Assembly (NCBI GenBank): GCA_910586225.1
Contig: CAJUIL010000009.1
Coordinates: 1-64,000 of the forward strand
Direction of reading: 5' to 3'
Length of the DNA: 64,000 nucleotides
Source: an uncultured Eubacterium sp.
GTDB lineage: Bacteria; Bacillota; Clostridia; Lachnospirales; Lachnospiraceae
The notes below the pieces were generated by a model. That model was not told the origin of the DNA and did not search any database. It worked only from the letters and a program-made list of their open reading frames with translations. A program made the position numbers and the translations under genes. Of the stretch, positions 1-9,296 are shown piece after piece; the first letter of the stretch is position 1, and each line of letters opens with the position of its first letter.

Positions 1-417
1 CCGGTGTGTTCCTTTCAAAATCAGTTCGTTGACGATGTAATCAGGCGCAGCCACACTTTCATTTCCAACCCGGATGAAGGCTTCCATAATTCCGTCTGCC
101 TTATAGTAATAGGGTGTGGAGGTCCCAGCTGGAATTTTTAAGACAAGCATATCCTTTCCATCTTCCTGAAACGGGGTCAGCACAAATTGAGGGATTGGCG
201 TAATCCGCTCCTTAATAAAACGGCTGATGGCCTCGGCATCGCCCTGAATGTCGGACAGGCCGACAGTATTCTGATTATCGTCAATGCCAAAAAACAGCGT
301 CCCTCCAATACCGTTAGAAAAGGCACTGATGCTTTTCAGCCAGCTTTTCGGTTTTTTTATTTCAACGGCAACTTTGAAATCACATTCCGTTGCCTCCGCT
401 ATCCATTTTTCTATCAT
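1..417 (-). CDS. AlbA_2 (Schlafen AAA_4) domain protein, 3' end outside window
   Basis: The reading frame opens with an ATG at 417 behind AGGAGT (425-430) and runs off the left edge, giving 139 visible codons. The N-terminus (MIEKWIAEATECDFK), the FSNGIGGTLFFGID segment and the PYYYKADGIMEAFIRVGN segment match the AlbA_2/Schlafen-like putative DNA-binding domain found at the N-terminus of COG2865 RecG-like regulators. In that family the domain is usually followed by an ATPase-like or winged-helix C-terminus, which cannot be seen here. The gene has its own promoter and is not part of the maltodextrin operon that ends just upstream at 524. Its role is unknown; transcription control or mobile-element defence are both possible. 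Confidence 0.8.
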   Translation of the reverse strand, partial: MIEKWIAEATECDFKVAVEIKKPKSWLKSISAFSNGIGGTLFFGIDDNQNTVGLSDIQGDAEAISRFIKERITPIPQFVLTPFQEDGKDMLVLKIPAGTSTPYYYKADGIMEAFIRVGNESVAAPDYIVNELILKGTHR

Positions 418-455
418 AAAAGGCACTCCTTTGAGGTGCAGAAAAGTTTTTATTT

Positions 456-484
456 ATTATACCTACCAAAGGGATTTATTGCAA
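456..484 (-). promoter_or_regulatory. Sigma-A promoter of the AlbA_2 gene
   Basis: On the minus strand TTGCAA (479-484) and a perfect TATAAT (456-461) are separated by exactly 17 nt. The start codon at 417 lies about 40 nt downstream with a ribosome site between. The promoter sits in the short gap between the end of the debranching enzyme (524) and this gene. Confidence 0.8.
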
Positions 485-523
485 TATCCAGAGAGGAGGA
501 TTTTATCATGGCAACCACACGCA

Positions 524-2530
524 TCATGTCAACACACTAGACGCTCCAATTACCTCCAACGCCTCATACACCCGCAAAATCTCCCCCACACTCCATGCCT
601 GCGCAAAGCATCCTTTCGAAAACGACGGCCGATCCCCATCATAGATCTCCGGCAGCTGTCCAATACAGCCTTCCTGCATTGCACTTTCCATCACTTCCAG
701 CTGCCGTTTCACCTTTTTGCGTGCAGCCGGCGAATACTTTCTTGTTTTTAAATAAGCCAGATAATACGCACCCAGCGGAAAAATCCACACCGTACCCTGG
801 TGATACGCCAGATCACGTTCCATCTGGCTGCCGCCGTACACCCCATGATACTGCGCATCCGCCGGATCCAGCGTACGCAGCCCGTATGGCGTATACAGTT
901 TTTCAAATACCGTATCGACAACCTGCCGCTCCTGTTCCTCGTCCAGCATGGTAAACGGCAGCGAAACCGCCCAGATCTGATTGCAGCGAATCTGTTCGTC
1001 CGCATCCGTCCCAGACAGTACATCTTTCAGACAGTTGTTCGTATCACACCAAAATTTCTCGCGAAAGCTCTTTTTCGTAAGCTGCGCCATCGCTGCATAA
1101 TCCAAAGCATCCGAAGCCGCATGGGTAGACGGCTGCTCCAGCTGGTCAGAAAGCTCTTTCATAATGCATAACGCGTTATACCAATACGCGTTGATCTCAA
1201 CTGGCTTGCCGTGACGCGGCGTCGGCAGGATTTCTCCGATCCGCACATCCATCCATGTCACCTGATCCAGCTTTTGCCCGGCAAGCAGCAGTCCGTCCGT
1301 ATCCATACGAATGCCATAGCCGGTTCCTTTTTTATAGCAGCTGATGATCTCCTGCAGAACCGGCCATATTTCCTGCAGAAAAGAAAGATCATCTGTTTTC
1401 TTTTTATAAAGATATGCCGCATTGATATATAACAGCGCGGCATCCGCCGTATTATACAGCGGCTCACCCTGCCCTTCCGGAAACAGATTCGGCAGCAGTC
1501 CGTCCCTGCAGTACGCCGCAAACGTACGCAAAATGCTTTTGGCCGTTTCCAGCTGGCCCGTTGTTATGCAGCAGCCCGCCAGTGCGATCATCGTGTCACG
1601 TCCCCAATCCTCAAAAAACGGAAATCCAGCCAGTATCGTCTTTCCGCCTGTAGATTCCCGTTTTGCTACAAACTGATCTGCACTTTTGACGAGCATCTGC
1701 GCCGCTTCCCGCTTCATGCCGGATACGCGGGCCAGCTCCGCACGACGATCCACCGCTTCCTGAAATACCTGATCGGACGTTATCTGTATCTCCTTCATAT
1801 CATAAAGAAGCTCCAGCACCGCATATGTATGTCCCGGCACACGCTTGCTGATCCTGTGGTTCGCAAGTGTCCTTCCTTCACACGGTCTTCCATCGCAGGC
1901 ATCGTACGCGTAATATAATCCCTCCGTAACGACCTGCGGAAAGCAGCATACCTCTCCGTTTGTCTGAAACCAAACAGTCAGCCCATTCGATTCAATACGC
2001 CCCTCTGCGAATGTAAGCGTCTGACTGCGCTTTGGGCGGCTTCCTTTTGGCGTAAGCTGGAACTGCGGCGTAATAGAAAGCGTCAGCTCCCGCGCACTTT
2101 GATTGTCAATCTCATAGAAAACCGCAACCAGATTTTCTCCCTGCCTCATCGCAATCTTTTTTGTAATCTCCACACCGTCCCGATCATAAATCCATTCCGG
2201 ATAGTCCGCAAACCGAAACGCGGACAGATTCACATATCCGTTTTCCTGGCGTTCTCCGTTCACATAATCCTGACTTGACAGCCAGACGGATTTTTGTCTG
2301 TCTCCCTGCTCTTCGTCATTCCATACGACCTGTTCCTCCAGCCTGTGTACGACATTGTATCTGTGATTCGGCGCGTGCAGACACGCCATCAGCAGCGCAT
2401 GGTCGTTTCTTGTATTAGAGCCGATCATTGACCCGCTGGAAAAACCGCCCAGCCCATTTGTAAGCAAATAGCAGTTTTCCTGCCCTCTTTCCCTTGTGGC
2501 CCAGTGCTGCCTGCCATAAACAAATTTCAT
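524..2530 (-). CDS. Glycogen debranching enzyme, amylo-alpha-1,6-glucosidase type
   Basis: This 668-residue protein matches the bacterial/archaeal GDE family (COG3408), which removes alpha-1,6-linked glucose branches from glycogen or limit dextrins in the cytoplasm. The N-terminal half (NGLGGFSSGSMIG near residue 30) is the family's beta-rich domain. The C-terminal half is an (alpha/alpha)6 glucosidase domain with the hallmark GFPFFEDWGRDT near residue 306. I chose the ATG at 2530 because it follows AAAGGA with good spacing; an in-frame TTG at 2548 is less likely. It is the last gene of the maltodextrin operon, 20 nt after the orphan binding-protein gene, and fits a role downstream of pullulanase. 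No terminator is evident after it. Confidence 0.9.
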   Translation of the reverse strand: MKFVYGRQHWATRERGQENCYLLTNGLGGFSSGSMIGSNTRNDHALLMACLHAPNHRYNVVHRLEEQVVWNDEEQGDRQKSVWLSSQDYVNGERQENGYVNLSAFRFADYPEWIYDRDGVEITKKIAMRQGENLVAVFYEIDNQSARELTLSITPQFQLTPKGSRPKRSQTLTFAEGRIESNGLTVWFQTNGEVCCFPQVVTEGLYYAYDACDGRPCEGRTLANHRISKRVPGHTYAVLELLYDMKEIQITSDQVFQEAVDRRAELARVSGMKREAAQMLVKSADQFVAKRESTGGKTILAGFPFFEDWGRDTMIALAGCCITTGQLETAKSILRTFAAYCRDGLLPNLFPEGQGEPLYNTADAALLYINAAYLYKKKTDDLSFLQEIWPVLQEIISCYKKGTGYGIRMDTDGLLLAGQKLDQVTWMDVRIGEILPTPRHGKPVEINAYWYNALCIMKELSDQLEQPSTHAASDALDYAAMAQLTKKSFREKFWCDTNNCLKDVLSGTDADEQIRCNQIWAVSLPFTMLDEEQERQVVDTVFEKLYTPYGLRTLDPADAQYHGVYGGSQMERDLAYHQGTVWIFPLGAYYLAYLKTRKYSPAARKKVKRQLEVMESAMQEGCIGQLPEIYDGDRPSFSKGCFAQAWSVGEILRVYEALEVIGASSVLT

Positions 2531-2550
2531 ACTCGTTCCTTTCTCCAACT

Positions 2551-3891
2551 TTATTCTTCATAATACCTGCGCACACTTTCATTCATCGCGTCGATAAATT
2601 GCTGCGCGTCGATCGTCCGGTACAGCAAACGCGGCAGCTCTTCCATCAATACCTGCTCCTGCAGGATGGAATTCCACTGGAACTGGTAATTCGGTATAAC
2701 AACCGGGTCCTTTTTTACAGCAGCAATATATTCCCTTTCCAGTGTCGTGATATCCTCTGACTTTTCATGTAAAAAGATTTCCGCCTGTTCCTGTGTCTGC
2801 AGTGTACGGAATTTTAAAAACGCAGCAGCGCCTTCTTGTACCTCCTTCGGATAGCTGGATACGATGCCCCATCCGGAAGACTGCGCAGACGCTATCATTA
2901 CATTTTCCGGAAACGGTGCAAACCCGACCGTTTCCGCCTTATCATCTACAAATTGGAGCAGCATCCAAAAGCCGTTTGGCAGCATGGCTATCTCTTCGTT
3001 TGCAAATTGATGATACGGCACGTCAAAATCCTGATAAATACCATCTGCGTTCGTATATTCATACAATTTTTCCAGCATATTCACGAGGTCTTGTCCTGCC
3101 CTGCCGTTATAATCCTGCGGCAGACGCCTGTGCATAAACTCCTGACCATACGTGCTTGTCCCAAGATAAGCAGTTGCAAACAGCATCGGTGTCCATGCGG
3201 TCCCGGCCGTATGCAGTCCGACCGGCGTGATGCCTATCTGCTCCAGCTTTTGGCAGCATACAAAAAAATCATCCCATGTCTTAGGAAATTCCCGGATTCC
3301 CGCTTTTTCGAACATCTTTTTATGATAAAAAACGCCGGAATACGAAAAGCAGTTAGAGGCTGTCGGGCATATATACAAAGAAGCATCCCCTTCCCTGCAC
3401 GTATCCAGCACATCCTTTTCAAACGCGTCCTTCCATTCCGGATCCTCGTCAATGAACGGAGCAAGGTCTACCAGACGCCCGTCTGCAAGCATAAGCTCAT
3501 AAAACGCCGGCGAAAAGCAGACGTCCGTAATAATTGCCGGCAGCTCGTCCGCCACATTCCAACGCTTTAGATTCGATCGGTATTCCCCTGCGGTGATCGC
3601 CAGCCATTCCACATCCGCCTCATAGATGCCTTCGTAGGCTTCATTAAATGCCCGAACAAGATCCTCGTTTTCCCTTTTTCCGGTCGCCGCATCGATCAAA
3701 AATGTAATGGGAATCTTTACCGTTTGGTCCTTTTGTGTATGCGTGATCTTCCGATCCGATCTTCCGCACCCAGCAGCCAGCAAAACAAACAGCGTTCCGA
3801 GCATACACAGCAGCCGTTTTTTGCTGCCTGTCCGTCTTACCCCCCCCCCGCCCTTTATTTCCACCATAAATATCCCGTATCCATCGTACAT
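2551..3891 (-). CDS. Orphan extracellular solute-binding lipoprotein (family 1)
   Basis: The product resembles sugar-binding proteins of ABC importers (family 1, MalE-like). A hydrophobic stretch ends in a lipobox (LLAAGC, Cys near residue 42), so the mature protein should be a membrane-anchored lipoprotein. It has no adjacent permease genes; it sits between the YesM-type kinase and the debranching enzyme, so it may feed a shared permease or act as a co-sensor. The start is uncertain. A G10 tract (3840-3849) lies 14 codons into this frame, and the best ribosome site (AGGGAG, 3903-3908) is suitably spaced for ATG 3898, which is in a different frame at this tract length. The ATG at 3891 is 11 nt from that site. 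Expression may therefore depend on tract length. Confidence 0.75.
   Translation of the reverse strand: MYDGYGIFMVEIKGGGGVRRTGSKKRLLCMLGTLFVLLAAGCGRSDRKITHTQKDQTVKIPITFLIDAATGKRENEDLVRAFNEAYEGIYEADVEWLAITAGEYRSNLKRWNVADELPAIITDVCFSPAFYELMLADGRLVDLAPFIDEDPEWKDAFEKDVLDTCREGDASLYICPTASNCFSYSGVFYHKKMFEKAGIREFPKTWDDFFVCCQKLEQIGITPVGLHTAGTAWTPMLFATAYLGTSTYGQEFMHRRLPQDYNGRAGQDLVNMLEKLYEYTNADGIYQDFDVPYHQFANEEIAMLPNGFWMLLQFVDDKAETVGFAPFPENVMIASAQSSGWGIVSSYPKEVQEGAAAFLKFRTLQTQEQAEIFLHEKSEDITTLEREYIAAVKKDPVVIPNYQFQWNSILQEQVLMEELPRLLYRTIDAQQFIDAMNESVRRYYEE
3840..3849 (-). repeat. Poly-G tract (G10) in the binding-protein N-terminus
   Basis: Ten G on the coding strand, preceded by GGGC. With ten G the frame from ATG 3891 continues into the lipoprotein, while the frame from the better-spaced ATG 3898/3901 ends after about 85 codons at 3644. 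With nine G the two would swap. Homopolymer G tracts of this length are classical sites of slipped-strand mispairing. Confidence 0.85.
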
Positions 3892-3934
3892 TTATCATCA
3901 TACTCCCTTTGTACTGCTCCTGTTTATCATGTTT

Positions 3935-5704
3935 TTACGAACTGCCCCACGCTTCCTGCAGCGGTATGCGTATCGTACAGCTTGTGCCACGTTCATCCGA
4001 TTCATAATAAAACGCAATCTTATCCTCATATTTAAGCCGCAGCCGGCTTATCACATTTCCAATCCCATATCCGCTTTCCTGCCCCGGAAATGCGCACCGG
4101 ATAGCCGACAGATCTTCCTTGACCATCATTTGGATCAGTTCAATCACTTCCTGACGCATCTGCTCGCCATTATTTTCAATCCGGAACACGAGCTCCTTTC
4201 CTTCCTGTGACACCTGAATCAAAATCCTGCCGTCCTGATAGATTTTTGCAAACCCATGCTTAATCGCGTTTTCCACAAGTGGCTGTAAAATAAGCTTTAG
4301 TACCGGAACCTCGTTTAAATGCTCTTCTCATTCGATCTCATACTGAAACAGGTCATTGTTGCGTATTTTTTGTATTTCCATATAGCTTTTGATATGCTCC
4401 AGCTCATCCGAAACCGGGATCACGTCGCTTCCCTTGCTCAGGCTGACCTTCATAAACTTGGAAAGCGCCTGTATCATTTTCATCGTTACTTCTTCTTTGT
4501 TAATGCGTGCGAGCATATAGATCGTATCTAACGTATTGTATAAAAAGTGCGGATTGATCTGATACATCAAAGAGCTAAGCTCACTCCTGCGCAGCGCTTG
4601 TTCGTTTTCTTTTACCTCCTGCACGAGCTGTTCAATATTTTTTACCATATTGTTAAACGCATTGCCGATCGTATCCAGCTCGGTATTTGTCTGCAGCTGC
4701 AGCGTGCTGGAAAAATCACCGCTTTCAAACTCCTTCATCGCATTGCTGATCTGCGTGACCGGCTTTGTAAATCTTCTGGAAAAATAAACGCTACAGATAA
4801 CAGCCATTACCGCGATCACCGCATATACGCCAAGCAGGATCAAGAGGTTTCGCACGGCAACCGCATAAAAAATAGAATCCTGTATCAAGGTCGCCGCCGT
4901 AAAGCCGCTGTTTGCAGCTGTTTGAAAAATGACCGTTCCAACTCCCTGCAGATGGAACCTAGCCTGTGAGATCCCTTTCGACTGATATTCCTCCATTTTC
5001 GCGCACAGATTTGCTTTTTGTTTTTTGGAAAGCGCAAAGCTGTCTCTATGCGTTCTGCTGCAAAGCTGCCCCGACGGATCCAAAATCATGCAAATAGCAT
5101 CTTCCTGCGCGGAAGCTTTTAAAATATTTTGAAAAAAAACTTCATTTACCTGAAAAAACAGCATACCCGGCTCATGATGAAATTCCATATTCCGCATATA
5201 CCGCCCAATAAACAGGTAACTCCCTTCCCGGTCGAATACGCGGTCTTTCGTCCGTATCCAGCAGGTTTTGGAATATTCATCGCCAAGCGCTTCTTTTAAA
5301 CCGCTTGCAAGGAACTTCTCATAGCTGGTATTGCGGTACGCCTGCAGATATAGATTTTCCTTATTATCCACATACAGATAGGTCTCCAGGCTTTTTAGGT
5401 CTACATAAGACAGCATTAGCTCCAGCCGTTCCTTTTCCATATTGTCCGATTCCCTGCTGCGCAGGCTGTCCTGGATCTCCTGGCTTTCCAGACAATGCTT
5501 CATGATCGTATCCGTCCTGTCATATTCATTTTCCAAAAGTACCGCGATACGGTCGTTGACGTATGTATACTGACTGATCGTAGACTGATTGACCGTTTTT
5601 CCAAGCAAAATACCAATGCCGACTGCTGAGAGCGCCATTGCGATCGTAAGAAGCGTTAATACATAGTTTAAAAAAATGCGCTGTATCCCATGGATTTTTT
5701 TCAT
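3935..5704 (-). pseudogene. YesM-type sensor histidine kinase interrupted by in-frame TGA
   Basis: The frame has 590 codons including the stop, the normal length of a YesM-like kinase. It has an N-terminal membrane segment (about residues 10-32), an extracytoplasmic region, a second membrane segment (about 288-308), a HAMP region, and the phospho-acceptor motif NPHFLYNTL near residue 386. Codon 459 is TGA (4328-4330), directly before the ATPase domain. After it the same frame continues without shift into LILQPLVENAIKHG (N box) and GYGIGNVISRL (G box), ending at 3935. The stop therefore separates the His-phosphotransfer half from the ATP-binding half. Unless UGA is read through, the kinase cannot phosphorylate itself. 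Its stop overlaps the response-regulator operon context: the start at 5704 overlaps the regulator's stop. Confidence 0.88.
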
Positions 5705-7278
5705 GTTTCATGTTCCTTTTTATATTCACTCGGAAGCATTCCCGTATGCTGCTTAAATACCTGCGAAAAATACGAACGGTTGGGAATCCCCACTTTTTCG
5801 CAGACGGCGGAAATACTGTCCTTGCCTTCCACAATCAGCTTTTTCGCCAGCTCCATGCGCAGATCCAAAAGGTATTGTTTAAACGAAATATTTTGTGTAT
5901 TTTTAAACACCCGCCCAAAATAAACCGGATTTAAATACACCTCTGCCGCGACTGCTGTTAAGGACAGTGTTTCATCCTGGATATTTTCATCAATATAAGC
6001 AAGCGCCTTGGACATATACTCGCTGAAAAAAGCAATATCCCTGCTCTTCGCGCTCCGCATCCGTTCGTCGATCGCCTGGCCAAACAGCCGATAGCAGATA
6101 TCGATCGCTTTCATCATACTGATCTGATTCAGATTGGTATACAGATTTTGAAAATTATGCTCCAACTCTTTTGTCAGTCCATACGAATCCTGTAACATAA
6201 ATTCTACCAGAACTGCCAGCCGGTGTATATATTTTTTGTGGCTGTCACCCGATTTTTGTTCCGGAAGCAAATAGACAAACTTTACCATCGCTTCTTTCAG
6301 CTGCGCTTTGTCATTTTTGCGGATGGCATTCATGATCGTCTTTTCGACATCGGAAAATGATACGTGCTCTTTCCCCGCCTCCTCCGGTCTGTTTGCCGTA
6401 AACGCATTTGCCCCGGCTTCGCTGGCTGTTTCAAAAAAACGAAGCGCCTGCCAAAAGCTTTTTTTCATACCGCAAAAGCCCGGATATTCCCCGGAAACTG
6501 CTGAAACCACAGGACTTTTCAGCTTTTCGGCAGCTTCCTTTAAGCTCCTTCTGACTTCTTCTACGCCTCCGTGTGTCTGTGTACCGAGCAAAAATACATG
6601 ATTCCCATTCTCCGTTTCCATGCTTTGGAACTCATAGCTTTCTTTAAAAACCTGCTCCAAATATCGGAACAGACAGGTGCGCTCTGTCTCATAATACAGT
6701 GGATCCGTAATTTTATACGAAATATCAATATCCGCGCAGACGCAGATAAAACGCTGCGTCCCGCGGATTTCCAGCCGCAGGATGCGCAATACCTCCTGCA
6801 TTTTTTCATCGTCCAGACTTCCCTGCAGATATTTTTGTGTCATCACCTGCAGGTAATTGTGCTGATCCCCCATCAAGATACGTTTCAGATTTTCGCGTTC
6901 CTGCTCACTTTTTATTTTTTCCATACATTTTTCATAAGCGGAGCGCATCACTTCCTGAAGCTGTTCTTCATCAATCGGTTTTACAAGGTAGGAAAACGCT
7001 CCGACCTCGCACGCTTTTTTTGCATATTCAAAGTCCCGGTACGCACTGATCACGACAAATACCGGTTCTTCTGCCAACTCTTCGCCAACTGCCTCCATCA
7101 TTTCCAGTCCGGTCATTTCTTTCATACGAATGTCAGTCAGTACCAGATGCGGCCGGACCTGTTTGATAACGGCAAAGCCGGTGACCTGAAATCCCATGCT
7201 CTCCCAGTCATACGTCCGGACAAGACCCTGGAGCGTGATTGGTTCGTCGTCTACAATTACCATTTTTAAAAGTTCCAT
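5701..7278 (-). CDS. YesN-like response regulator with AraC-type DNA-binding domain
   Basis: This 525-residue protein has an N-terminal receiver domain (MVIVDDEP; phospho-acceptor Asp in LVLTDIRMKEMTG; Lys in LVKPIDEEQ), a long linker and a C-terminal AraC double helix-turn-helix. I chose ATG 7278 because AGGAG stands 6 nt upstream; an earlier GTG at 7305 overlaps the pullulanase stop. It is the natural partner of the adjacent YesM kinase and probably controls the maltodextrin operon. Compared with the usual receiver pattern, about 8 residues are missing between GFQVTGFA and VIKQVRPHLV, where family members normally read like ENGEEALE. This in-frame shortening removes part of the beta2-alpha2 region and may affect switching. 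Confidence 0.87.
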   Translation of the reverse strand: MELLKMVIVDDEPITLQGLVRTYDWESMGFQVTGFAVIKQVRPHLVLTDIRMKEMTGLEMMEAVGEELAEEPVFVVISAYRDFEYAKKACEVGAFSYLVKPIDEEQLQEVMRSAYEKCMEKIKSEQERENLKRILMGDQHNYLQVMTQKYLQGSLDDEKMQEVLRILRLEIRGTQRFICVCADIDISYKITDPLYYETERTCLFRYLEQVFKESYEFQSMETENGNHVFLLGTQTHGGVEEVRRSLKEAAEKLKSPVVSAVSGEYPGFCGMKKSFWQALRFFETASEAGANAFTANRPEEAGKEHVSFSDVEKTIMNAIRKNDKAQLKEAMVKFVYLLPEQKSGDSHKKYIHRLAVLVEFMLQDSYGLTKELEHNFQNLYTNLNQISMMKAIDICYRLFGQAIDERMRSAKSRDIAFFSEYMSKALAYIDENIQDETLSLTAVAAEVYLNPVYFGRVFKNTQNISFKQYLLDLRMELAKKLIVEGKDSISAVCEKVGIPNRSYFSQVFKQHTGMLPSEYKKEHET

Positions 7279-7304
7279 TAATAACTCCTGGCTGTACTGT
7301 TTCA

Positions 7305-9257
7305 CTAATCCATTACAAAAACAGCCGCGCTGATTCCTGCTATTTCTACGGTGCCAACCGCTTTTTTACGGTTGTCGGCATCTGCCTCCTGCTCTGTTAC
7401 GATCTGTCGGTGTTCGCCTGCATCCAGCGTAAACGCGACAGATCCCGCATTCGCGTTAAAGACCACCGTCACCTTCCTCCAAGGATCCGTCCCTTGGATT
7501 CCATCCATCGTATACGCAACGACTCCTGCCGGTACGTCCGTGTAAAACTGCGGCCGCTGACGCACCTGCTCGCTCAGGTCATAAAAGCCCGAAAAACAAT
7601 TCCGTATCTGCTGCAGGCCGCAATAATAATCCGCAAGCTCCCGGAAGCGGTACATACGCTGCCAGTCGAGCTGGTTTAATTGCTTGGAAAGGTTATAGCT
7701 GTTGTCCTCGCCCTGTTTTGTCCTGCCGGCTTCTTCCCCCGCCTGCAGAAACGGAATGCCGGCGCTGAGCCGAACGATCGCTGCCGCCAGACGGTTCATC
7801 GCCAGCAAGTCCGTGTGCTTTGTCTCGTAGTCACCGTCCTTTTTTACGGAGTCTACCAGCTTATCCCACAATGTACTGTTATCATGCGCTGAGACATAGT
7901 TCAAGACCTGCGCGGGGGACAACGGCTGGCTTTTTTCCTCCTTGTCAAAAAGTCCGCATACCGCACGGCGGATCTTTTCCTCCTGATTCTGCATACCATT
8001 TACAAAGCCCGCAACGGCAAGCTTGTCATAAGGCCCTTTTACCGCGTCCCTTGTATCGTCGTTAAACACAGCGATCCCTTTGTCCAGACGTTGTATCTGT
8101 GCTTTGACGGACGGATAGCTGCCTTTTGGCAGAGGGCTTTGAGCCGCCATCCACGGTTCCCCATAAAGAAAGATCTGTGCGCCGCCGTCTGCTTCATTGA
8201 GCGCTTTTCGGATCGCGTTCATCGTATCCGTATCATGGAGCCCCATCAGATCAAACCGGAAGCCGTCGATATGGTACTCGTTGGCCCAGTATAACACAGA
8301 TTCTATCATATAGCTGCGAAACATCGGCCGTTCGCTGGCCGTATCGTTGCCGCAGGCGGAGCCGTCCGCATACGTGCCGTCCGGATGCAGGCGGTAGTAA
8401 TAATACGGCACCGTATACTGGAAAAAAGAATCCCGCGTCGCCGTATGGTTATACACGACGTCCATAATAACGGAAATCCCGGCTTTATGAAGCGCGGCAA
8501 CCATTTCCTTAAACTCGCGTATCCGTACTTCGCCGTGAAACGAATCCGTCGCATAAGAGCCTTCCGGTACGTTATAGTTCAGCGGATCGTATCCCCAGTT
8601 AAACGTATCGCAGGTACGTTCGTCTGTGGAGCCATAATCAAATGCCGGCAGCAGATGAATGTGCGTGATCCCCAGTTTTTTCAGGTAATCCACGCAGGTC
8701 GGGTGGATCCCGTCGCTGTTTAGCGTCGTATGCTCGGTAAACGCCAGATATTTTCCTCTGTGCGCCCAACTTACGCCGCTGGCAGGATCCTGACTGAAAT
8801 CGCCGATATGCACTTCCCAGATCTGGCTTTTTTCGAGCGGATGAAACACATGGCCATCCTGTTCCCAGCCCGCCGGGTCTGTGCGCCTTAGATCCACGAC
8901 CATGCTGCGCGCTCCGTTGACGCCTGCGGCTCTGGCATAAATATCCCCGGTCTCCGTCGTCTGGTCGTCTGCAGTCACCATATACGTGTAGTATACGCCG
9001 TGCAGATCTCCTTCTATCGATATTTCATAAACACCCTGTTCTGCCTGCCGCATCTGCGTACAAAGCAGCAGACGTCCGCCCTCTTTGTCGCTGCCCGCTG
9101 TATACAGCTGCAAAGACACCTTGTCAGCTGTCGGCGCCCATACCTTAAATACGGTTTTCTCCCTGCTGTAAGAAGCGCCAAGGTCGTTTCCCGTATAAGT
9201 ATACTTCCGGTTAAATTGTTCGGAATCAAATACTTCCTTCCATGCACCTGCTGTCAT
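7305..9257 (-). CDS. pulA: Type I pullulanase (GH13)
   Basis: This 650-residue enzyme should hydrolyse alpha-1,6 links in pullulan, amylopectin and branched maltodextrins. An N-terminal CBM48-like region (FKVWAPTADKVSLQLY) precedes the family signature FNWGYDP near residue 218. The GH13 catalytic residues are visible: nucleophile Asp in GFRFDLMG (about 335), acid/base Glu in LYGEPW (about 365) and the transition-state Asp in SAHDN (about 458). There is no signal peptide, so it should act in the cytoplasm on imported oligosaccharides. The ATG at 9257 follows AAGGGG. It lies 39 nt after malG and its stop abuts the response-regulator gene. Confidence 0.95.
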   Translation of the reverse strand: MTAGAWKEVFDSEQFNRKYTYTGNDLGASYSREKTVFKVWAPTADKVSLQLYTAGSDKEGGRLLLCTQMRQAEQGVYEISIEGDLHGVYYTYMVTADDQTTETGDIYARAAGVNGARSMVVDLRRTDPAGWEQDGHVFHPLEKSQIWEVHIGDFSQDPASGVSWAHRGKYLAFTEHTTLNSDGIHPTCVDYLKKLGITHIHLLPAFDYGSTDERTCDTFNWGYDPLNYNVPEGSYATDSFHGEVRIREFKEMVAALHKAGISVIMDVVYNHTATRDSFFQYTVPYYYYRLHPDGTYADGSACGNDTASERPMFRSYMIESVLYWANEYHIDGFRFDLMGLHDTDTMNAIRKALNEADGGAQIFLYGEPWMAAQSPLPKGSYPSVKAQIQRLDKGIAVFNDDTRDAVKGPYDKLAVAGFVNGMQNQEEKIRRAVCGLFDKEEKSQPLSPAQVLNYVSAHDNSTLWDKLVDSVKKDGDYETKHTDLLAMNRLAAAIVRLSAGIPFLQAGEEAGRTKQGEDNSYNLSKQLNQLDWQRMYRFRELADYYCGLQQIRNCFSGFYDLSEQVRQRPQFYTDVPAGVVAYTMDGIQGTDPWRKVTVVFNANAGSVAFTLDAGEHRQIVTEQEADADNRKKAVGTVEIAGISAAVFVMD

Positions 9258-9296
9258 AATACCCCTTTCCTATCAGTAGCCATCTTTGTTTTTGCT

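Noticed and set aside
2836..3570. 244-codon plus-strand frame
   Set aside because: Lies entirely opposite the binding-protein gene; no recognisable family and no start signals.
3840..3849. Poly-G tracts as assembly or sequencing error
   Set aside because: Possible for exact length, but four tracts in surface genes, three of them keeping open frames, are unlikely to be artefacts. Length should still be checked in reads.
6571..7269. Long plus-strand open frame (232 codons) opposite the response regulator
   Set aside because: Antisense shadow of a well-supported gene, with no ribosome site and biased low-complexity composition.
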